From contig JAEBDY010000003.1 in assembly GCA_049997955.1 (NCBI GenBank), forward strand, positions 62,001-126,000: a DNA stretch of 64,000 bases. The letters are read 5' to 3'. Shown in pieces: positions 8,700-17,838 of this stretch; position 1 is the first letter of the stretch, and each line of letters starts with the position of its first letter. A model generated the notes under the pieces. The model saw only the letters and a program-made list of their open reading frames with translations. It was not told the origin of the DNA and made no database searches. The translations under genes were made by a program, and so were the position numbers. The stretch comes from Umezawaea sp049997955. Lineage in GTDB: Bacteria; Actinomycetota; Actinomycetes; Mycobacteriales; Pseudonocardiaceae.

Positions 8700-9856
8700 C
8701 AAGCCGGGTACCGCTCACCTCCTTGGGCCTGTGGGTGCTGGTCACCTGCGGGGCGCTGCTGGCGGTCGGCGTGCTGCTGAGATTCAGCACGTTCGTAGCG
8801 CTGGGGGTGGCCGGTGTCGCATTGCTGGTCCTGTCCGGTGCGGCGGTGGTCGTGCGCCCCGGCGTGCGCATGACCCGCGAGGTCCTGTCTCGGCGGGTGT
8901 CGGTCGGCGAGCCCGCGTTGGGACAGCTCGTCGTGCGCAACCCCGGTCGGTCGTCCGTGTCGGAACTCGTGGTCGTCGACCAAGTGGGTGGGACGTCGGT
9001 CGAGGTCGTGGTCGGGTCGGTGCGCTCGGGAGGACAACGCGTCGTGCCCTACTCGTTGCCCACGGGCAGGCGTGGGCGCTTGGTGGTGGGACCGTTGCTG
9101 GTGGGTAGACGGGATCCGCTCGGCCTGTTCCACCGTGCACAACCGCAAGGTGGTACGGACGTGCTGTGGGTGCACCCGCGCGTGCACCCCGCGGGGCAAG
9201 TGCCGGTCGGCACCGTGCCGGACTACGAAGGTCGCGCCGAAGCGGTCAGCGCCGGCTCCACGGCCTTCTCCGCTTTGCGCGACTACGTGCCCGGTGACGA
9301 TCCACGTCGTATCCACTGGCGATCGACCGCCAGGGTCGGTCGGCTGGTGGTGCGCGACTCCGTGGACACGATGGAACCCACCGCGACCGTGGTCCTCGAC
9401 ACCAGGGCCGTGTCGTTCGACGCACCCGTTTTCGAGCACGCGGTCGAAGTCGCGGCGTCGGTGGCGCAGGCCGTGGCGCACACCGGACGTGCGATCGGCC
9501 TGCGGATCGTGGGCGAAGACTTCGGTGACCTCGACGCGATGTCGGCCCTGGACCGGTTGGCCGCCGCGGAACCCACCACGGACAACGACCCGCTGAGGCT
9601 GCTGGAGGAGGTGGACCGAGCACAGCCCGGAGGAGCGCTGGTGGTGGTGACGGGCGCCGGGGACGACGAGGTGACCGCCGCGCTGGCCGAACGCCGCAGG
9701 CGGTTCGCTCCGATCGTGGTGCTGGCGGTCGTTCCCGCGGACCGTGCCGACACGACGTCCCACCGCAGGCGCGGAGTGGTTGTGATCAGCGGTCGTACGG
9801 CCGCGGAAACCGTCTCCGCGTGGAACCACCTGGTGCTGAGCGGAGCAGGTCGATGA
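8696..9856 (+). CDS. DUF58-domain membrane protein
   Basis: A protein of 386 aa. Two hydrophobic helices at about residues 10-55 (WVLVTCGALLAVGVLL and VALGVAGVALLVLSGAAVV) anchor it, and a beta-rich region follows. The DUF58 signature lies at about 190-225 (LRDYVPGDDPRRIHWRSTAR, then VGRLVVRD), with a VWA-like tail. DUF58 proteins pair with MoxR and transglutaminase-like proteins. They are believed to act at the envelope, but no reaction is established. It starts with GTG inside the MoxR stop and ends in ATGA shared with the transglutaminase-like gene, so the three genes form one translational unit. Confidence 0.9.
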   Translation: MTSRVPLTSLGLWVLVTCGALLAVGVLLRFSTFVALGVAGVALLVLSGAAVVVRPGVRMTREVLSRRVSVGEPALGQLVVRNPGRSSVSELVVVDQVGGTSVEVVVGSVRSGGQRVVPYSLPTGRRGRLVVGPLLVGRRDPLGLFHRAQPQGGTDVLWVHPRVHPAGQVPVGTVPDYEGRAEAVSAGSTAFSALRDYVPGDDPRRIHWRSTARVGRLVVRDSVDTMEPTATVVLDTRAVSFDAPVFEHAVEVAASVAQAVAHTGRAIGLRIVGEDFGDLDAMSALDRLAAAEPTTDNDPLRLLEEVDRAQPGGALVVVTGAGDDEVTAALAERRRRFAPIVVLAVVPADRADTTSHRRRGVVVISGRTAAETVSAWNHLVLSGAGR

Positions 9857-11940
9857 CACCAACGGTGCTCGTAGGTCGAGTAGCGGCCGCAGCAAGCCTC
9901 AGCGCCCTGGCGGGTTGGTCGTTCCGGCCCGCGTTCGACATGGACTCCGGCCTGGCCGTGGCATTGGCCGTGGTGCTGCCCTCTATCGCTGCGGCGGCGT
10001 GGGAACTGCTCTGCTCGCTCGTGTTCAAGCGCCTCAACGGCGCCACGACCTCGATGCTCGCCGTGGTCTGGGTGGTGGCCGTCGTCGCCGCGGTCACCCG
10101 CCCCGGCCGTGATGTCCTGTCCGGACCGTTCCGACTGCTCACCGGGGTGCTCCCGGTCGAAGCATCGGGACCACAACTAGCCGCGGTGTCGCTGGTTGCA
10201 GGTCTCACCGCACTGATCGCGGTGCACCTCGCAGTGCGTTCCGACCACGTGTTGTCGCCAGTGCTTCCGGCGCTGGTGTGCTTGGGAATCGCGCAGTCGC
10301 TCAGTGCTGGAGCTGGTCCTCTCCCCGCTTGGTACGTGCCAGTCTTCGTCGTCGTGAGTGTTCTGCCCGCCCTGCTCGGCAATTCGGTCGCCGCGCGCGC
10401 TCGCCTGGTCAAGGGGGCGGCGGTGGTGCTGTTGGCGGCGGTGGCGGGTTCGACGTTCGTCCAGTTCGGACCGCGCTCGTCACACCCGCCCGCCAGCGCG
10501 CAGGACTTGGTGCGCGCACCGGTGCAGCCCAAGCAGAACACCAACCCCATGGCGCAATTCCTCGCGCTGAAGGAAAAGCGACTGCCGTTGGAGATGAGCG
10601 GCACGGCTACCGCGCACGTCGACCGCGTCGGCATGCTCACGCTGACCGACTTCGACGGCAGGGCGTGGGAGCCGGCAGCCGAGTACCGTCGCTCGGCACA
10701 CCAGTTCCCCTCGCCGCCCATCGGAACCGCTCCGCGCCGGGACATCACCCTGGACCTGCGCGTGGCCACACCCGACAGCGTTGGATGGCTGCCCCGGTCC
10801 GGCTGGCCGAGCCGCATCGATGTGGCGGACCTGGGGTTCGACGAGCAGACCGGCGACATCGTCGTACCGGAGGGCCGGAAGACCCCGACCGAGTACCGGA
10901 TCACCACGAGCGAACCCGTCGCACCGTACGACCTCATCAGCACTGACACGCCCGCACTCAGCCAAGGGCGGACGATACCCCTCCCACCGGATGTACTTGC
11001 CTTTCTGGACAGGGCTATCGCAGGCCACAGCACGGACCTGGAACGGTTCCACGGGCTCTTGCGCACTCTGCAAAGCAGTCAATTCCGCTACGACAGTTCC
11101 GACGACGCCCCCGGAGGCAACGGGCTCTACCAAGTCTCCGCACTGGTGCGGAACCACCGGGGGACCAGCGAGCAGTACGCGTCCGCGTTCGCGTTGCTGT
11201 GCCGAGAACTCGGATGGGACGCGCGAGTCGTGCTCGGCTTCAAAACCCTGTGGAACGGTGATGAACTGCGGATCACCGGAAGCGACGTCCACGCCTGGAC
11301 CGAGGTCAGGTTCGAGCGGTTGGGCTGGCTGCCGGTCGATCCCAACCCCGCTCTCGGCTCCGATGACGAGCCGAACCGCAGCACCGACCCGGCCGACCCG
11401 CCGTCGGTCGAAGTGCTCCCGCCCGACGAACCGAAGCCGGAGCCCGTCCCAGGTGCACCCCTCGGCGGCGGAACGCCACCGGCCACAGCCGGCGAGGAGA
11501 CATCGACCGGAACGGTACTGGCACTGGCCGGCGGTGTGCTGCTCCTCGTCGCATTGACATTGCCGGTGGCCAACACCGTGCACAGACGTCGTTCACTCCG
11601 ACGAGGAAGTGCCCGTAACCGTGTTCTGGCGGCTTGGCACGACACGGTCGCCGTGTTGCGGGCAGGGGGCGCGGACGTTGATGAACGCCAGACCACCGGA
11701 CAGGTGGTGGAGGCGGCCGACGAGCAGTACCGACCCTCGTTGTTGTCCTTGGCCGAACTCGTCGACCGAGCCGCGTTCGGCCCTCAACCGGTCACTGACG
11801 CCACCGCCCACACCACGATGGATCTCAGCAATCGTGTACGTGGTCTAGTGAGGATGAGCACTGGTCGACGCCTGCTTCGACATTTCGACCCGCGTCCGTT
11901 GTTGCCGCGCAGGGCTTCCGCCGAGTACGGACGGAAGTGA
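9853..11940 (+). CDS. Multi-pass transglutaminase-like protein lacking the catalytic Cys
   Basis: A protein of 695 aa from ATG 9853, overlapping the DUF58 stop by 4 bp. Residues about 1-215 carry six or so TM helices (DUF3488/TgpA-like). A large extracytoplasmic region follows, with a transglutaminase-like core at about 430-510, then a Pro-rich linker, one more TM (TGTVLALAGGVLLLVALTLP) and a cytoplasmic tail with a DUF4129-like character. The motif that normally carries the nucleophilic Cys reads RGTSEQYASAFALLCRELG, with Ser at the Cys position. His and Asp are retained in VHAWTEVRFERLGWLPVDP. The protein may therefore be a non-enzymatic scaffold or use different chemistry. It ends the operon. 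Confidence 0.85.
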   Translation: MTPTVLVGRVAAAASLSALAGWSFRPAFDMDSGLAVALAVVLPSIAAAAWELLCSLVFKRLNGATTSMLAVVWVVAVVAAVTRPGRDVLSGPFRLLTGVLPVEASGPQLAAVSLVAGLTALIAVHLAVRSDHVLSPVLPALVCLGIAQSLSAGAGPLPAWYVPVFVVVSVLPALLGNSVAARARLVKGAAVVLLAAVAGSTFVQFGPRSSHPPASAQDLVRAPVQPKQNTNPMAQFLALKEKRLPLEMSGTATAHVDRVGMLTLTDFDGRAWEPAAEYRRSAHQFPSPPIGTAPRRDITLDLRVATPDSVGWLPRSGWPSRIDVADLGFDEQTGDIVVPEGRKTPTEYRITTSEPVAPYDLISTDTPALSQGRTIPLPPDVLAFLDRAIAGHSTDLERFHGLLRTLQSSQFRYDSSDDAPGGNGLYQVSALVRNHRGTSEQYASAFALLCRELGWDARVVLGFKTLWNGDELRITGSDVHAWTEVRFERLGWLPVDPNPALGSDDEPNRSTDPADPPSVEVLPPDEPKPEPVPGAPLGGGTPPATAGEETSTGTVLALAGGVLLLVALTLPVANTVHRRRSLRRGSARNRVLAAWHDTVAVLRAGGADVDERQTTGQVVEAADEQYRPSLLSLAELVDRAAFGPQPVTDATAHTTMDLSNRVRGLVRMSTGRRLLRHFDPRPLLPRRASAEYGRK

Positions 11941-12599
11941 GGATTTCGCAGGCCTGCTGACCGTTTGTGCACTTCAGGTGATGTAGGCGCATTGTTATAG
12001 ATGCCATCGAACCGTTGCCGTTGGCGCCCGGACGGCAGACGAGTCCACATGGGAGCACGGCCGTGGGAGCAGATTGGGAGTAGTGGGTTCATGGGGATTC
12101 CACTATTAATACCGCCTAGTCGTCGGTGTGGTTTGGTGGGGTGGCGGCATGGTGCTGCCGGTGTGCTGCTTCGCCAAGTTAGCCCATGTCATCCTGTTTG
12201 GGGTGGCGTTGGGTGGTGTATCGACGGTGGTGGCGGTTGATATCGATATGGTGATGGGCGACGAGCATGGTGCCTGTGTTTAGTCGCCAGTTTTATTTGG
12301 GAGTGGGAGTTAATTGCGGACAATGATCTTCATATCATTGTTCACGAGCTCTGTTTTCAATATCGACAGGGACGGGCGTCAGCGTTGGCCGGTATCGCAG
12401 TGCGACAGGTACGTGAAACTCGAGTTCAATGAAATTTGGTCGCTGACCGCACGTCGACAGCGATGCGCTGGTCGACATCGCCCATGAGCTCCTGTTCGGC
12501 TGCCAACAGCAACTCGATCAGCTGTTGTTGGCGTTGCTCGATGGTCCGTGGAGGTGCGTTCCCGTCAGTTCGCGAAGCCGGTAGGCCGGTTCCGGTGGT
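11941..12599. other. Gene-poor stretch
   Basis: No convincing gene was found. Base composition drops around 12230-12430 compared with the flanks. A short minus-strand open frame ending at 12426 encodes a Gln/Glu/Leu-rich tail (QQQLIELLLAAEQELMGDVD) that could be the end of a decayed gene. It has no visible start or ribosome site. Confidence 0.5.
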
Positions 12600-12641
12600 C
12601 CGCCGTGGGGTGGCCGGGTGCTTTCGGCCGCCCCACGGCGG
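12600..12641. terminator. Strong bidirectional hairpin terminator
   Basis: CCGCCGTGGGG at 12600-12610 pairs exactly with CCCCACGGCGG at 12631-12641. An inner stem, GGCCG (12612-12616) with CGGCC (12625-12629), continues the helix. It lies 16 nt past the stop of the RTX relic on the minus strand and probably ended that gene's transcript. Confidence 0.7.
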
Positions 12642-12657
12642 GGTGGTGAAGGCCGCG

Positions 12658-12780
12658 TCAGCAACTGGTGGTGTCGCCTGTGTCTACGGTGCAGGTGTCG
12701 GTCCCCAGGTCACCGCTGGCGGTGTCGCCGCCGGTGCCGTCCTGGACGTTGATGTCGTCGTTGCCCAGCGAACCGACCAA
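12658..12780 (-). pseudogene. 3' remnant of an RTX/calcium-binding repeat protein
   Basis: The minus strand reads LGNDDINVQDGTGGDTASGD, followed by LGTDTCTVDTGDTTSC and a stop at 12658-12660. The GND and GGxxxxxGxxGxD pattern with a closing CxxDxGDxxxxC is the typical end of actinobacterial hemolysin-type calcium-binding proteins. The frame continues to 12837 before an upstream stop but loses the repeat pattern at about 12780, and no start or signal peptide is present. I infer a gene that lost its 5' part. The intact terminator still follows it. Confidence 0.6.
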
Positions 12781-12991
12781 GCGCTTTGCGGCCCTGGCAC
12801 GGGGTCGATCCGCTAATGTCCCGGCGCCTACCAGGCATCACGTCGGCGACACGAACGAACGCCTCGCAGACGTCCTGCTCCACCTGTCGTTCAGCCTCAT
12901 CGCCGCTCTGACCACCAGGCTCCCCTTGCCAACCGTCGCCGCTGCGCGCCCGGATCCGGTGTCGCGGTCGTGCGGGCGCGTCGGCTCTCTC

Positions 12992-13045
12992 GGAAGCCCC
13001 TTTGCTGCTTTACTATGGTACTAGTAAAGCAGCAAAGGGGCTTCC
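12992..13045. promoter_or_regulatory. 24-bp perfect inverted repeat abutting the GntR start codon
   Basis: Arms 12992-13015 and 13022-13045 are exact reverse complements around TGGTAC. The right arm ends at the base before the GTG start (13046). The AT-rich centre (TACTATGGTACTAGTA) resembles operators of YtrA-type GntR regulators. The simplest reading is an autoregulatory operator. In RNA the arms would also form a long hairpin occluding the start codon. Confidence 0.65.
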
Positions 13046-13441
13046 GTGTTCGTCTTCCGGCTCGACACCCACTCCGGCGTGCCGCCGTACCTGCAACTCG
13101 TCCAGCAGGTCCGCCAGGCGGTGCTGCTGGGCTTCCTCCAACCCGGTGACCGCCTCCCGCTCATCCGCGAGGTGGTCGAGGACCTGGCGATCAATCCGAA
13201 CACCGTCGCCAAGGCGTACCGGCAGATGGAGCAGGAGAACCTGGTCACCGGCCGGCCCGGCCAGGGCACGTTCGTCGATGAACAGCAGTCGGCCGCGATG
13301 TCGGCGTCGACGTACACGTCGCTGCACCGCGGCCTGGCGACCTGGTTGCGCCGCGCCTACGCGGCCGGCCTCGACGAGCAGGCGGTCAACGCGCTCTTCA
13401 CCTCCGCCCACCAGCAGACGAGGAACGAGGACGTGGCGTGA
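13046..13441 (+). CDS. GntR-family (YtrA subfamily) transcriptional regulator
   Basis: A protein of 131 aa. Residues about 10-75 are a winged helix with the GntR signature (LQLVQQVRQAVLLGFLQPGD, then TVAKAYRQMEQENLVTGRPG). The short C-terminal tail of about 50 aa, in place of a large effector domain, marks the YtrA subfamily. Such regulators control the ABC exporter genes beside them. Here the ATPase gene overlaps by 4 bp (GTGA). The perfect inverted repeat directly upstream is the likely binding site. Confidence 0.88.
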   Translation: MFVFRLDTHSGVPPYLQLVQQVRQAVLLGFLQPGDRLPLIREVVEDLAINPNTVAKAYRQMEQENLVTGRPGQGTFVDEQQSAAMSASTYTSLHRGLATWLRRAYAAGLDEQAVNALFTSAHQQTRNEDVA

Positions 13442-14346
13442 CAGCGACCGAGTTCGCGCTGCGCGCCGACGGTGTGGGCAAGCGGTACCGGAAGGGCTGG
13501 GCGCTGCGCGACTGCACCCTGGCCCTGCCGGCGGGCGGCGTGATCGCCCTGGTCGGGCCGAACGGCGCGGGCAAGACCACGCTGCTGCGCCTGGTCGTCG
13601 GGTTGCTGGCACCGAGCACCGGCACGGTGGAGGTCCTCGGCCACGACGTCACCGCCAGCACCCCGCAAACCCTGTCCCGGGTCGGGTTCCTGGCCCAGGA
13701 CCACCCGCTGTACAAGCGCTTCACCGTCGCCGAGATGCTCCGCTTCGGCCGGGCCTGCAACCTGCGGTTCGACCAGGGACTGGCCGAACGCCGGCTGGCG
13801 AAGCTGGGCATCCCGCTCGACCGCAGGGCAGGCACGCTCTCCGGCGGGCAGCAGGCCCAGGTCGCGCTGGCACTGGCCCTGGCGAAGCGGCCGGACCTGC
13901 TTGTCCTCGACGAACCGGTGGCCAGCCTCGACCCGCTGGCCAGGCACGAGTTCCTGCAGGTCCTCATGGGCGCGGTGGCCGAAGGCGGGGTGACCGTCCT
14001 GTTCTCCTCCCACGTCGTGCACGAGCTGGAGCGCGTCTGCGACCACCTGGTCGTGCTCAACCACGGCCGGGTCACGCTCACCGGTGACATCGACACCCTC
14101 CTCGCCGAGCACCGGCTGCTCGTCGGCCCGCGCACGGCCACCGACCTCGACCGGGCAGGCGCCGTCGTGGAGGCCGTCCACAGCGACCGGCACACGACCC
14201 TGCTGGTGCGCGACGGCGCGATCCCGGCCGCGCCGGGGTGGCAGGCCCAGCCGGTCGCGCTGGAGGACCTGGTGCTGGCGTACCTGCGCCGGCCGTCCGA
14301 GCCGAGCGCCGCTGTCACCTCGGGGGTGGCGGCATGGCGTGGTTGA
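13438..14346 (+). CDS. ABC transporter ATP-binding protein
   Basis: A protein of 302 aa. The nucleotide-binding domain spans about residues 5-215: Walker A GPNGAGKTTLLR, Q-loop FLAQD, signature LSGGQQAQVALALALAKRPD, Walker B LLVLDEP and H-loop FSSHVVHELER. The tail of about 85 aa matches the accessory region of CcmA/YtrB-type exporters. It is translationally coupled to the GntR gene upstream and overlaps the permease by 13 bp. The substrate is unknown. In this class the usual roles are export of antimicrobials or response to cell-wall stress. Confidence 0.92.
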   Translation: MTATEFALRADGVGKRYRKGWALRDCTLALPAGGVIALVGPNGAGKTTLLRLVVGLLAPSTGTVEVLGHDVTASTPQTLSRVGFLAQDHPLYKRFTVAEMLRFGRACNLRFDQGLAERRLAKLGIPLDRRAGTLSGGQQAQVALALALAKRPDLLVLDEPVASLDPLARHEFLQVLMGAVAEGGVTVLFSSHVVHELERVCDHLVVLNHGRVTLTGDIDTLLAEHRLLVGPRTATDLDRAGAVVEAVHSDRHTTLLVRDGAIPAAPGWQAQPVALEDLVLAYLRRPSEPSAAVTSGVAAWRG

Positions 14347-15311
14347 TCTGGCGCCAGCACCGGACCGAGGTCTGCGTCCTGGGTTTGCTCGTCGGCGTGT
14401 TCGGCATCGCCCTGCTCGTGCTCGGGACGCAGGCCCACGACCTGTTCCCCGGAGGTCCCGCCCGGTGCGCGGGAGAGGGCGGTACCAACGAGGCCTGCGC
14501 GGCCTCCTTCCGCCTGCTCGACGAGGAGTACGGGTACGTCGAGAACCTCCTGGCGGCCTTCTACCTGGTCCCCGTCGTGATCGGTGCGTTCCTCGGTGCG
14601 CCGCTGCTCGCGCGCGAACTGGAGGACGGCACCTGGCAGCTCGCCTGGACGCAGGCCGTGCCGCGGATGCGCTGGCTGACGGCCAAGCTCGCGGCACTGG
14701 CCGGCGTCACCGTCGCGCTCACCGGGATGTTCACCGCGGTGCTCACCTGGTTCCGCCAGCCGTTCGACGCGTGGGAAGGGCGGTTCCAGTACGACGCCTT
14801 CGACCTGGAGGGACTTGTTCCGGTGGCGTACGCGCTGTTCGCGTTCGGCGTCGCCACCGCCGCGGGGGCGATCCTGCGGCGCGGCCTGCCCGCGTTCGGC
14901 GTCGCGTTCGGGGCGTTCCTCGCCGCCCGGATGCTGGTGGCGCTGGTGGCCCGCCCCGCGTACGCCACGCCGCTCACCACCGTGGAGCCGGTCCCCGTCG
15001 GCGGCTCGAAGGACCAGGCGGGGCACCGGTCCGTGCCCGGCCTCGCCGACTGGACGATCGAACACGGCTACGCGGACGCCACCGGGCGCAGGCTGAGCGG
15101 GACCGAGTACTACGAGCTGGAGGGCGCCGCCAACCGGGCAGGCACCAACCTCAACCAGTTCCTGCACTCGCGGGGCGTCCAGCAGTTTGGGGTCTACCAC
15201 CCGGCCGACCGGTTCTGGACGTTCCAGCTCATCGAGGGGGCCCTGTTCATCGCCGTCGCGGCGGTCCTGATCGGTGTGGTGGTGTGGCGGGTGCGGCACC
15301 GCATGATCTAG
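14334..15311 (+). CDS. ABC transporter permease
   Basis: A protein of 325 aa from ATG 14334, chosen because the membrane protein pattern (MAWLIWRQHRTEVCVLGLLV) begins there. Six hydrophobic segments are visible at roughly residues 12-32, 75-100, 115-140, 160-180, 185-207 and 295-318, with a large extracytoplasmic loop before the last. It is the partner of the ATPase upstream. No sequence feature identifies the substrate. Confidence 0.82.
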   Translation: MAWLIWRQHRTEVCVLGLLVGVFGIALLVLGTQAHDLFPGGPARCAGEGGTNEACAASFRLLDEEYGYVENLLAAFYLVPVVIGAFLGAPLLARELEDGTWQLAWTQAVPRMRWLTAKLAALAGVTVALTGMFTAVLTWFRQPFDAWEGRFQYDAFDLEGLVPVAYALFAFGVATAAGAILRRGLPAFGVAFGAFLAARMLVALVARPAYATPLTTVEPVPVGGSKDQAGHRSVPGLADWTIEHGYADATGRRLSGTEYYELEGAANRAGTNLNQFLHSRGVQQFGVYHPADRFWTFQLIEGALFIAVAAVLIGVVVWRVRHRMI

Positions 15312-15934
15312 TGCCCTGACCACGAACGTTCACGGTGCTGGTCGACGCGCTGTTCGGCTTGTCGGCCGGGCGGCGTGTCGACGTTGACGCTGTGTGGATG
15401 GCAGAGCCGGGCTTCCCCGTGGGTGTGGACACCTGGTTGTGCCGCGATAGGTAGCGGCGCAGTGGGGTCGAGGGTCGTGCTCGGCGGGGCTGCGGCAGCC
15501 GAGGGCGGAGTGTCGACGGCGGTGAGGGGCACGTCCTCCCGCGAGGGGCATTCATTAGCACAATTCCAACTAAATAACGCATTAGTGGGGCGATATTCAG
15601 CAGATCGAGTGGTCTTTTTGTGGACCGAATCTGCGCTGGGCCCGATGGATGATCGAAGATCCGCGCAGTCGGATCGCTGTGATCCACAAAGGCCGCCTGC
15701 CTGCGGGGAGAAGTGTCCTACGGCACCGGGTGAAACTCCTACCAGGGAAAAGTCGTGTTAAAATTGGACTAGTCGATAAAGGGTAGAAAGAGCCGTTCAT
15801 CGTTGTGGGATGGCCTGGTCACGCCTGCCGGAGGGTGTTTCAGGAGGAGTTCTCCGCTTCGGTCCGGTGTCGTCGCGTGGTGATCTCCTGCCGGTGCCGG
15901 CAGGTGCTTTCCGGCCAGGTTGGAGACGAGACCC
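15312..15934. other. Gene-free stretch between the ABC exporter and the hybrid kinase
   Basis: No open frame here has convincing codon use or a ribosome site. An AT-richer patch at about 15550-15620 and another at about 15755-15790 (TTGGAC at 15764-15769) may hold promoters for the downstream kinase. I could not fix a -10 element. Confidence 0.4.
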
Positions 15935-17608
15935 GTGGTTGCACGCACCGAGAACGAGCAGGCCGCATTCATGGGGACAGGTCCAGTGCCCGCCGAGGGG
16001 ACGTCGTCGCACCGCGCGGTCATCGAGCTGACCATCGAGGGCGTGGTCAGCAGTTGGAACCCGGCCGCGGCGGGCCTCTACGGCTACCAGGCGGAGGAGA
16101 TCGTCGGTCACCCCGCGGCCGTGCTCTGCCCTCCGGAGAACCGAGCGGCGGAGACGGAGGTCCTGCGGCGGATCACCGCGGGTGGTGGCGTGGAGCGGTA
16201 CGAGGCCGACCGGGTGTGCAAGGACGGGACGACGATCAGGGCGTTGCTGACCGTCGAGCCGCTCGCCGGTCCGGAGGGTGCCGTCGTAGGTGTCACCGCG
16301 GTGTCGTGGGAGGCCTACGGACAGCAGGGCGGCTCCGGCGCGGTGGGAGTGGGGACCGACGTGGAGCGTCGAGAAGCCCGCGGCACCCTGGAGCAGAAGG
16401 AGCAACTGCGGGCGCAGGCCCAGCGCCTGGAAAGCCTCGGTGAACTCGCCGGAGGCGTCGCGCACGACTTCAACAACCTGCTGGCCGTGATCCTCAACTA
16501 CGTCTCCTTCGTCTCGGAGGAGGTCACCGCCGCTGCCGGCCCGGACCCGGCCAGGCACTTGAAAGCCGCCGGCGCTGACCTGGAGCAGATCAAGAAGGCC
16601 GCTGAACGGGCGGCCAGGCTCACGCACCAACTGCTCGTCTTCGCCCGGCGCGACGTCATCCGGCCGCGTGTTCTCGACCTCGACAAGGTCATCGCCGCGG
16701 TGGAGGAGATGCTGCGTCGGAGCATCGGCGAGCACATCGAACTCGTGATCTCGCTCGACGGTGCCCTGTGGCCGGTCCTGGCCGACCCCGGCCAGTTGGA
16801 GCAGGTGCTCGTGAACCTCGCGGTCAACGCGCGCGACGCCATGCCGACGGGCGGGACGCTGACGATCGACACCAGCAACATCATCGTGGACGCGGCCACC
16901 ATCGCCGGGGGGTCCAAGGCCCCGCGGGGTCGCCACGTCCGGCTGCGGGTCTGCGACAGCGGCACCGGGATGTCCGCCGAGGTCGCGCAGCGCGCGTTCG
17001 AGCCGTTCTTCACCACCAAGCAGGACGGCGCTGGGACCGGGCTCGGCCTGGCCACCGCCTACGGCATCCTCACCCAGGCCGACGGGACCATCTCGATCTA
17101 CTCCAAACCCGGCGTTGGCACCACCTTCACCATCACGCTGCCCGCCACCGCGGAATCGGACTCCCCGATCCCGGAGCCCGAGACCTCTCACCGGGTGCCC
17201 GAGGGAGAGACGGTCCTGATCGTCGAGGACGAGGAAGCCCTGCGCGAGGTGACCAGGCGGATCTTCACCCGCAACGGTTTCCGGGTGATCACCGCGGCGA
17301 GCGGACCGGAGGCCGTCGACATCGCCCGCGACCACCCCGGCGAGATCCACCTGCTGCTCACCGACGTCGTCATGCCGCACATGCTCGGCAAGGAGGTCGC
17401 GGAGAGGCTGCGGCTGGTGAAACCGGAGATCGAAGTGGTCTTCATGTCCGGCTACGCCCGGCCCGTGCTCGCTTCCCAGGGCAGGCTCGACCCCGGTATG
17501 GCCCTGGTGGAGAAACCGTTCTCCGAAGCCGACCTCCTGGCCACGGTCGGGCAGGTGCTCGACGGTCACTTCCGGGGGTTCAGGACCATCGAGGACAAAC
17601 CCGCGTGA
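15935..17608 (+). CDS. CckA-like hybrid histidine kinase (PAS - HisKA - HATPase - receiver)
   Basis: A cytoplasmic protein of 557 aa from GTG 15935, with GGAG 9 nt upstream. A PAS domain at about residues 30-135 (GVVSSWNPAAAGLYGYQAEE, then IVGHP) is followed by a HisKA helix with the phospho-acceptor His in GGVAHDFNNLL (about 177). The HATPase has NARDAMPTGG (N box), DSGTGM and GTGLGLATAYGI. A C-terminal receiver has EDEEALRE, the phospho-acceptor Asp in LLTDVVMPHM and Lys in VEKPF. Terminal receivers in CckA-like kinases relay phosphate onward through a phosphotransferase or allow kinase/phosphatase switching. The second kinase gene at 19067 is a close paralogue lacking PAS. Confidence 0.9.
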   Translation: MVARTENEQAAFMGTGPVPAEGTSSHRAVIELTIEGVVSSWNPAAAGLYGYQAEEIVGHPAAVLCPPENRAAETEVLRRITAGGGVERYEADRVCKDGTTIRALLTVEPLAGPEGAVVGVTAVSWEAYGQQGGSGAVGVGTDVERREARGTLEQKEQLRAQAQRLESLGELAGGVAHDFNNLLAVILNYVSFVSEEVTAAAGPDPARHLKAAGADLEQIKKAAERAARLTHQLLVFARRDVIRPRVLDLDKVIAAVEEMLRRSIGEHIELVISLDGALWPVLADPGQLEQVLVNLAVNARDAMPTGGTLTIDTSNIIVDAATIAGGSKAPRGRHVRLRVCDSGTGMSAEVAQRAFEPFFTTKQDGAGTGLGLATAYGILTQADGTISIYSKPGVGTTFTITLPATAESDSPIPEPETSHRVPEGETVLIVEDEEALREVTRRIFTRNGFRVITAASGPEAVDIARDHPGEIHLLLTDVVMPHMLGKEVAERLRLVKPEIEVVFMSGYARPVLASQGRLDPGMALVEKPFSEADLLATVGQVLDGHFRGFRTIEDKPA

Positions 17609-17838
17609 CACCTCTCGCAGCGCTCCGACGACACGGGTCGTCCGTCAAGGCACCGGAACCACCGGCTGGGCCCAGGGCGTGCCGCGGGTCCGAAGAACCG
17701 TGCAGCGGCTTCGACGTCGACCGGGCGTACCCGACCAGGTCCGCGGGCCCGGCCGATGACCAGGTCGCGGCCGTGATCGCCAAGGTGCCGCGGGCCTCGC
17801 CGGTTCAGGAGGTGCGAGAGGAGGACGCCGTGGTGGGC

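Noticed and set aside
11985..12100. Possible IS5-like transposase relic on the minus strand (HVDSSAVRAP)
   Set aside because: Only about ten residues resemble the family; there are no terminal repeats or further transposase motifs.
12426..12600. Short Gln/Glu-rich minus-strand reading frame
   Set aside because: No start codon, ribosome site or recognisable domain; kept only as a remark in the gene-poor stretch.
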